Shown piece by piece: positions 20,014 to 22,776 of a DNA stretch of 22,776 bases. A model generated the notes under the pieces. The model was not told the origin of the DNA. It saw only the letters and a list, made by a program, of their open reading frames with translations, and did not search any database. The stretch's first letter is position 1; every line of letters starts with the position of its first letter. Source of the DNA: Bigelowiella natans CCMP2755 (Eukaryota; Cercozoa; Chlorarachniophyceae); contig ADNK01001121.1 of assembly GCA_000320545.1 (NCBI GenBank), forward strand, positions 1 to 22,776, written 5' to 3'. A program made the position numbers and the translations under genes.

Positions 20014-21231
20014 AAAGATGAGTGAAAACTGACCGTTTTGCGGTGATGGTGATGATTCTCGCCTCGGGTCAAATGAAGTGAAGGTGGCGGCCTTTCCCCC
20101 GTCATTTTTCCGTCGGTGCTTGTTATCTGATTGCCGCCGACGTGATTTCTCAGGGCTTCTTAGCTTGAGTTGCAGCCCTGAGATAGGAGGAACCCGCGGG
20201 ACGGCCTGTTTCATTTCGACGAAGTAGTATGATGAGAACGACGAGGACAATAACGATTTCGATGTAACAAATTCGTTGGCGCTATATCTGTTGCTGTTGT
20301 GTGGAAAATTTTGCAGCTGATCCCCCCCTCCTGATAAACGGACCCGACGGCGTAATCGAAGAATTATAATACCTTCGTTGAAGCGCCGAGGGGTGCCTCC
20401 TCAGAGCGTGTAGTAGACCTAAAGCTGGTGGAGAAGGGAACGCGAATGGGGGAGGAGAGTCGATCATTTATTGAGAATGCAATGAACAATACTACAGACG
20501 ATAAGAAACCCCTCTTTCTTCGTAATTGCATTTTAACAGGATTATTCAATCAAAATTCCCTAAATTATGTTGGCATGATGCCCTCGTCGTTGTTTGTGTT
20601 ATCGTCCATTACGGCTTGGATTGAGGTTAGTTGTCGTCGAAGTATTAGCAGTACCTGCGATCTCTCTCCAACTCAGAGACAACATTCTTTGCCGCCGCTT
20701 GAGCAGCTCGAGCCTATTCAAAGGAAGAAGGGATGAAGGAAGGTGGGAATGAATGGGGAGGGGCGGCGAATGGACATGGCCGATAATGGGACGTGCATGC
20801 GCGTATATGCGCGCGCGCGTATCAACCTTCCTCAAGGTGTCCTGGATGTCCTGAAGTCCCTTGTCGTATTCAGACATAGAGCTACTACTCATTGCACTCT
20901 GCGAATCATGACAGCGACAACAAACAGCGACGGTGAAGATGCGTAACAACGATGTACATCAGTCGCGATCGATCGTCAGGAGGCAGAGAAGATGGTGGGA
21001 AGAAGAATAAACAACCTGAGAAAAGATGTTTGGCTGCTGGTTCTGCTGCTGCTGCTGCTGCTGCTGCTTTTGCTGTGAATCCTCATGTTGTTCTTCGGGT
21101 TTAGCAAATATCTCCATCTGCTTCACCACGGCAGCTGCAGAAGCGGCAGCTATCTCGGCTGCAGCAGCAGAGATCTTTCTCGCCATAGGACTTCCAGCAC
21201 TTTGAACCGTTCGTCGCCCTACGTCGCATCC

Positions 21232-21270
<39 letters not shown>

Positions 21271-21724
21271 CTAATATTTAACTCTACGCGCTTCTTCTCT
21301 CTCTTGAGTGACTGAATGTTTGTGATATGTGTGCGGCAGAAGACTGGTATAATCACGCGAGATCATCATCAGTATCCTCGTCATTACAATTATATTGTTG
21401 CTATTGCTATTGTTGTTGTTGTTGTTGTTGTTGTTATTGTTGTGGTTAGCCAGTCTTTCTCGCGTGACCAACATGTCATTATTCAATTTTCCTACCGAGA
21501 GATTGGTGGTGCTGTTGTTGTGGCTGTTGCTGATGCTGTTGAGTCAACGACATTGTCCCTGAGGGTTGTTGTTCCGACACCGCCTGCTTCTGCTTTTGCT
21601 GCTCCTGCTTTGGTAGAGAGTCTCGATCTATTGAAGAGAGAATGAAAAAATAGAAGATGAAATCGTGACTTTATATACTCCATCGTCGAATGTTACATAA
21701 CACACACACACACACATATTATAA

Positions 21725-21769
<45 letters not shown>

Positions 21770-21992
21770 GTGTGTGTAATATCAATATGCGAACTACATT
21801 GCTGCAGCTCTGAGGCGCTTTGGTCCAACTTTGTTTCCAGCCCAGCGATAGTGCGTTTCAGGCTTTGGATGTTGCGCTTGTATCTAAACAGAATTACACC
21901 GCACACCACCAACCAATAGTAACGGAAAAGAATACGTGCTATGTTCATCCCAAAAAGGAGAAATACACCACAGGAAGCGACCATTGTCCATG

Positions 21993-22023
<31 letters not shown>

Positions 22024-22369
22024 ACATCAACATCAAATAAATCAGTTTCGAATGTTCATCGTACGGCTCGATAGCATCGATCATTGCCAGCTCCAGGTTT
22101 AACTTGCTTTCCTGTAAAGACAGACGGTTTCGCAGCAACGCATGCGTCAGGAGGAGGAGGGGGAGGGGGAGGGGGAGGAGGAGAAGGAGGAGGAGGAGAT
22201 CGTGATATCCTCCCACAATTCCAACTTGGAAGAGGTGCTACAAAGGAAGGAAAAACCACCAAGAATACTGCCCTACGATACGCTTTCCATAGCGACCGAG
22301 CTTAGTAATATTATCCACAGATTTGGAGTATTCTGTCGTCATCGTACTCATCGTCGTCATCATAATCAT

Positions 22370-22404
<35 letters not shown>

Positions 22405-22776
22405 ATCATCGTTTTCGCTTCTTGATCTGCACCGTTACCGTCTCTATTTCCTTCATCTCCAGCTTCGCTTTCCTGTCCAAACGCGGTTGTGAACGTCAGG
22501 GTGGCAAAAACAAGGAGGATCTTCATCGAAACGGGAGAAAAAGCCTATGTGCGTTTGGAGTGCTTTCCTCACCTCAAATTCGTCTCCAGAACCTTACCTT
22601 TCTCATCAGCTGCAATATGCGATGACACACATAGAAACACACATACACACACATAAACCAAGCGTAAATAAAGAGAGGAGACAGTCCCACTATTGTCTTC
22701 CCTGTGAATATTAAAATTTGTATGACTGCACAATAGAACTTAGATGCAACCTCTTTGATTCTCAGCTTCTTTCTCT
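18876..22776 (-). CDS. Coiled-coil, Gln-rich protein of unknown function (partial)
   Basis: The in-window spliced part gives about 444 residues plus the stop TAG at 18876-18878; the 5' end is beyond the right edge. Order: a charged heptad-like coiled coil of about 80 residues (KAKLEMKEIET, LKRTIAGLETKLDQSASELQ); a Gln-rich segment; an Ala-rich helix (AAAAEIAAASAAAVVKQMEIF); a second poly-Q (seven Gln from CAG codons); Ser-rich and basic stretches (SPEKSRRRQSDNKHRRKND); then a compact, more ordered end (FRYGSLIGAEGREKMKIVVDY) and an acidic tail with MDESKAWK. The layout suggests a scaffold or cytoskeleton/nuclear structural protein, but no family was recognised. Confidence 0.72.
19342..19458. 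repeat. (CA)n-(GA)n-(AT)n compound microsatellite
   Basis: (CA)n 19342-19370, (GA)n 19371-19406 and interrupted (AT)n 19410-19458, back to back in the intron between exons 19554-19483 and 19318-19273 of the coiled-coil gene. Confidence 0.95.
19555..20033. repeat. Long intron with (CA)n-(GA)n microsatellite
   Basis: Intron of the coiled-coil gene. It contains an interrupted (CA)n at 19922-19966 joined to (GA)n at 19966-20012, ending 20 bases from the donor of exon 20316-20034. The rest is AT-rich without an obvious exon. Confidence 0.85.
21047..21067 (-). repeat. Coding (CAG)7 repeat
   Basis: Pure CAG run on the coding strand, inside exon 21218-21016, giving seven consecutive Gln. Pure codon use makes it liable to length change. 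Confidence 0.85.
21233..21767. repeat. (CA)n, (TTG)n and (AT)n microsatellites
   Basis: (CA)n 21233-21267 and (TTG)n 21410-21442 lie in the intron between exons 21627-21496 and 21218-21016. A short (AC)n at 21700-21716 and (AT)n at 21732-21767 lie in the intron before exon 21627-21496. Confidence 0.95.
21994..22404. repeat. (CAT)n and (GGA)n triplet repeats
   Basis: (CAT)n 21994-22022, GGA-rich 22148-22199 and (CAT)n 22366-22404, in introns of the coiled-coil gene. Confidence 0.95.

Larger units (their letters stand above)
18876..22776 (-). other. Exon model of the coiled-coil gene (14 exons seen)
   Basis: Minus-strand exons 5' to 3': 22776-22751 (partial), 22609-22573, 22472-22439, 22111-22065, 21883-21798, 21627-21496, 21218-21016, 20898-20827, 20713-20655, 20418-20373, 20316-20034, 19554-19483, 19318-19273, 19068-18876. 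Phases agree throughout. The intron 22438-22112 is the least sure: it may hide a small extra exon, but direct joining keeps frame and heptad character. Confidence 0.7.

Noticed and set aside
22206-22320. Possible extra exons (TSSKLELWEDI- or LGRYGKRI-like) in the coiled-coil gene
   Set aside because: They do not fit the flanking phases as well as direct joining of 22439 to 22111, though a small exon cannot be excluded.
1-22776. tRNA, rRNA or snoRNA genes
   Set aside because: No cloverleaf, rRNA core or clear box C/D pair was recognised by eye; a covariance-model search would be needed to exclude intronic snoRNAs.

Overview
The window is nuclear DNA of an intron-dense eukaryote, most likely a single-celled alga or other protist. 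I could not fix the lineage from sequence alone. Four genes could be rebuilt by hand from consecutive GT-AG introns whose phases close exactly (about 60 exons, many only 31-75 nt). Stop codons seen are TAG and TGA, which fits the standard code. Introns are packed with microsatellites: (AT)n, (GA)n, (CA)n, (TTC)n and (CAT)n.

Layout. 167-5499 (-): 5' two-thirds of an MTR4-type DExH RNA helicase, running off the left edge. 5500-6010: short divergent intergenic stretch. 6011-10540 (+): a complete KRI1 ribosome-biogenesis gene of 15 exons that carries two tandem Tudor domains between the KRI1 core and the KRI1 C-terminal region. 10541-11559: a gene-free convergent spacer rich in short palindromes such as GCTAGC and GCATGC. 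11560-15115 (-): a 16-exon gene for a protein resembling uncharacterised relatives of 3-methyladenine DNA glycosylase. 15791-18650: a repeat island with the 3' end of a non-LTR retrotransposon (zinc-knuckle RT C-terminus and an 8-bp repeat tail), followed by a roughly 1.07-kb foldback palindrome. 18876-22776 (-): a coiled-coil, Gln-rich protein of unknown function, running off the right edge.

How the genes fit together. MTR4 (nuclear exosome and TRAMP helicase, rRNA processing) and KRI1 (early pre-40S assembly) are divergent neighbours sharing one ~0.5-kb spacer, so co-expression of two ribosome-biogenesis factors is plausible. The most novel item is the KRI1-Tudor-Tudor architecture. Both Tudor copies keep an intron at the same Gly codon in the same phase, which points to exon duplication, and both keep aromatic-cage positions. 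All exon calls are manual; no alignment or search was run.
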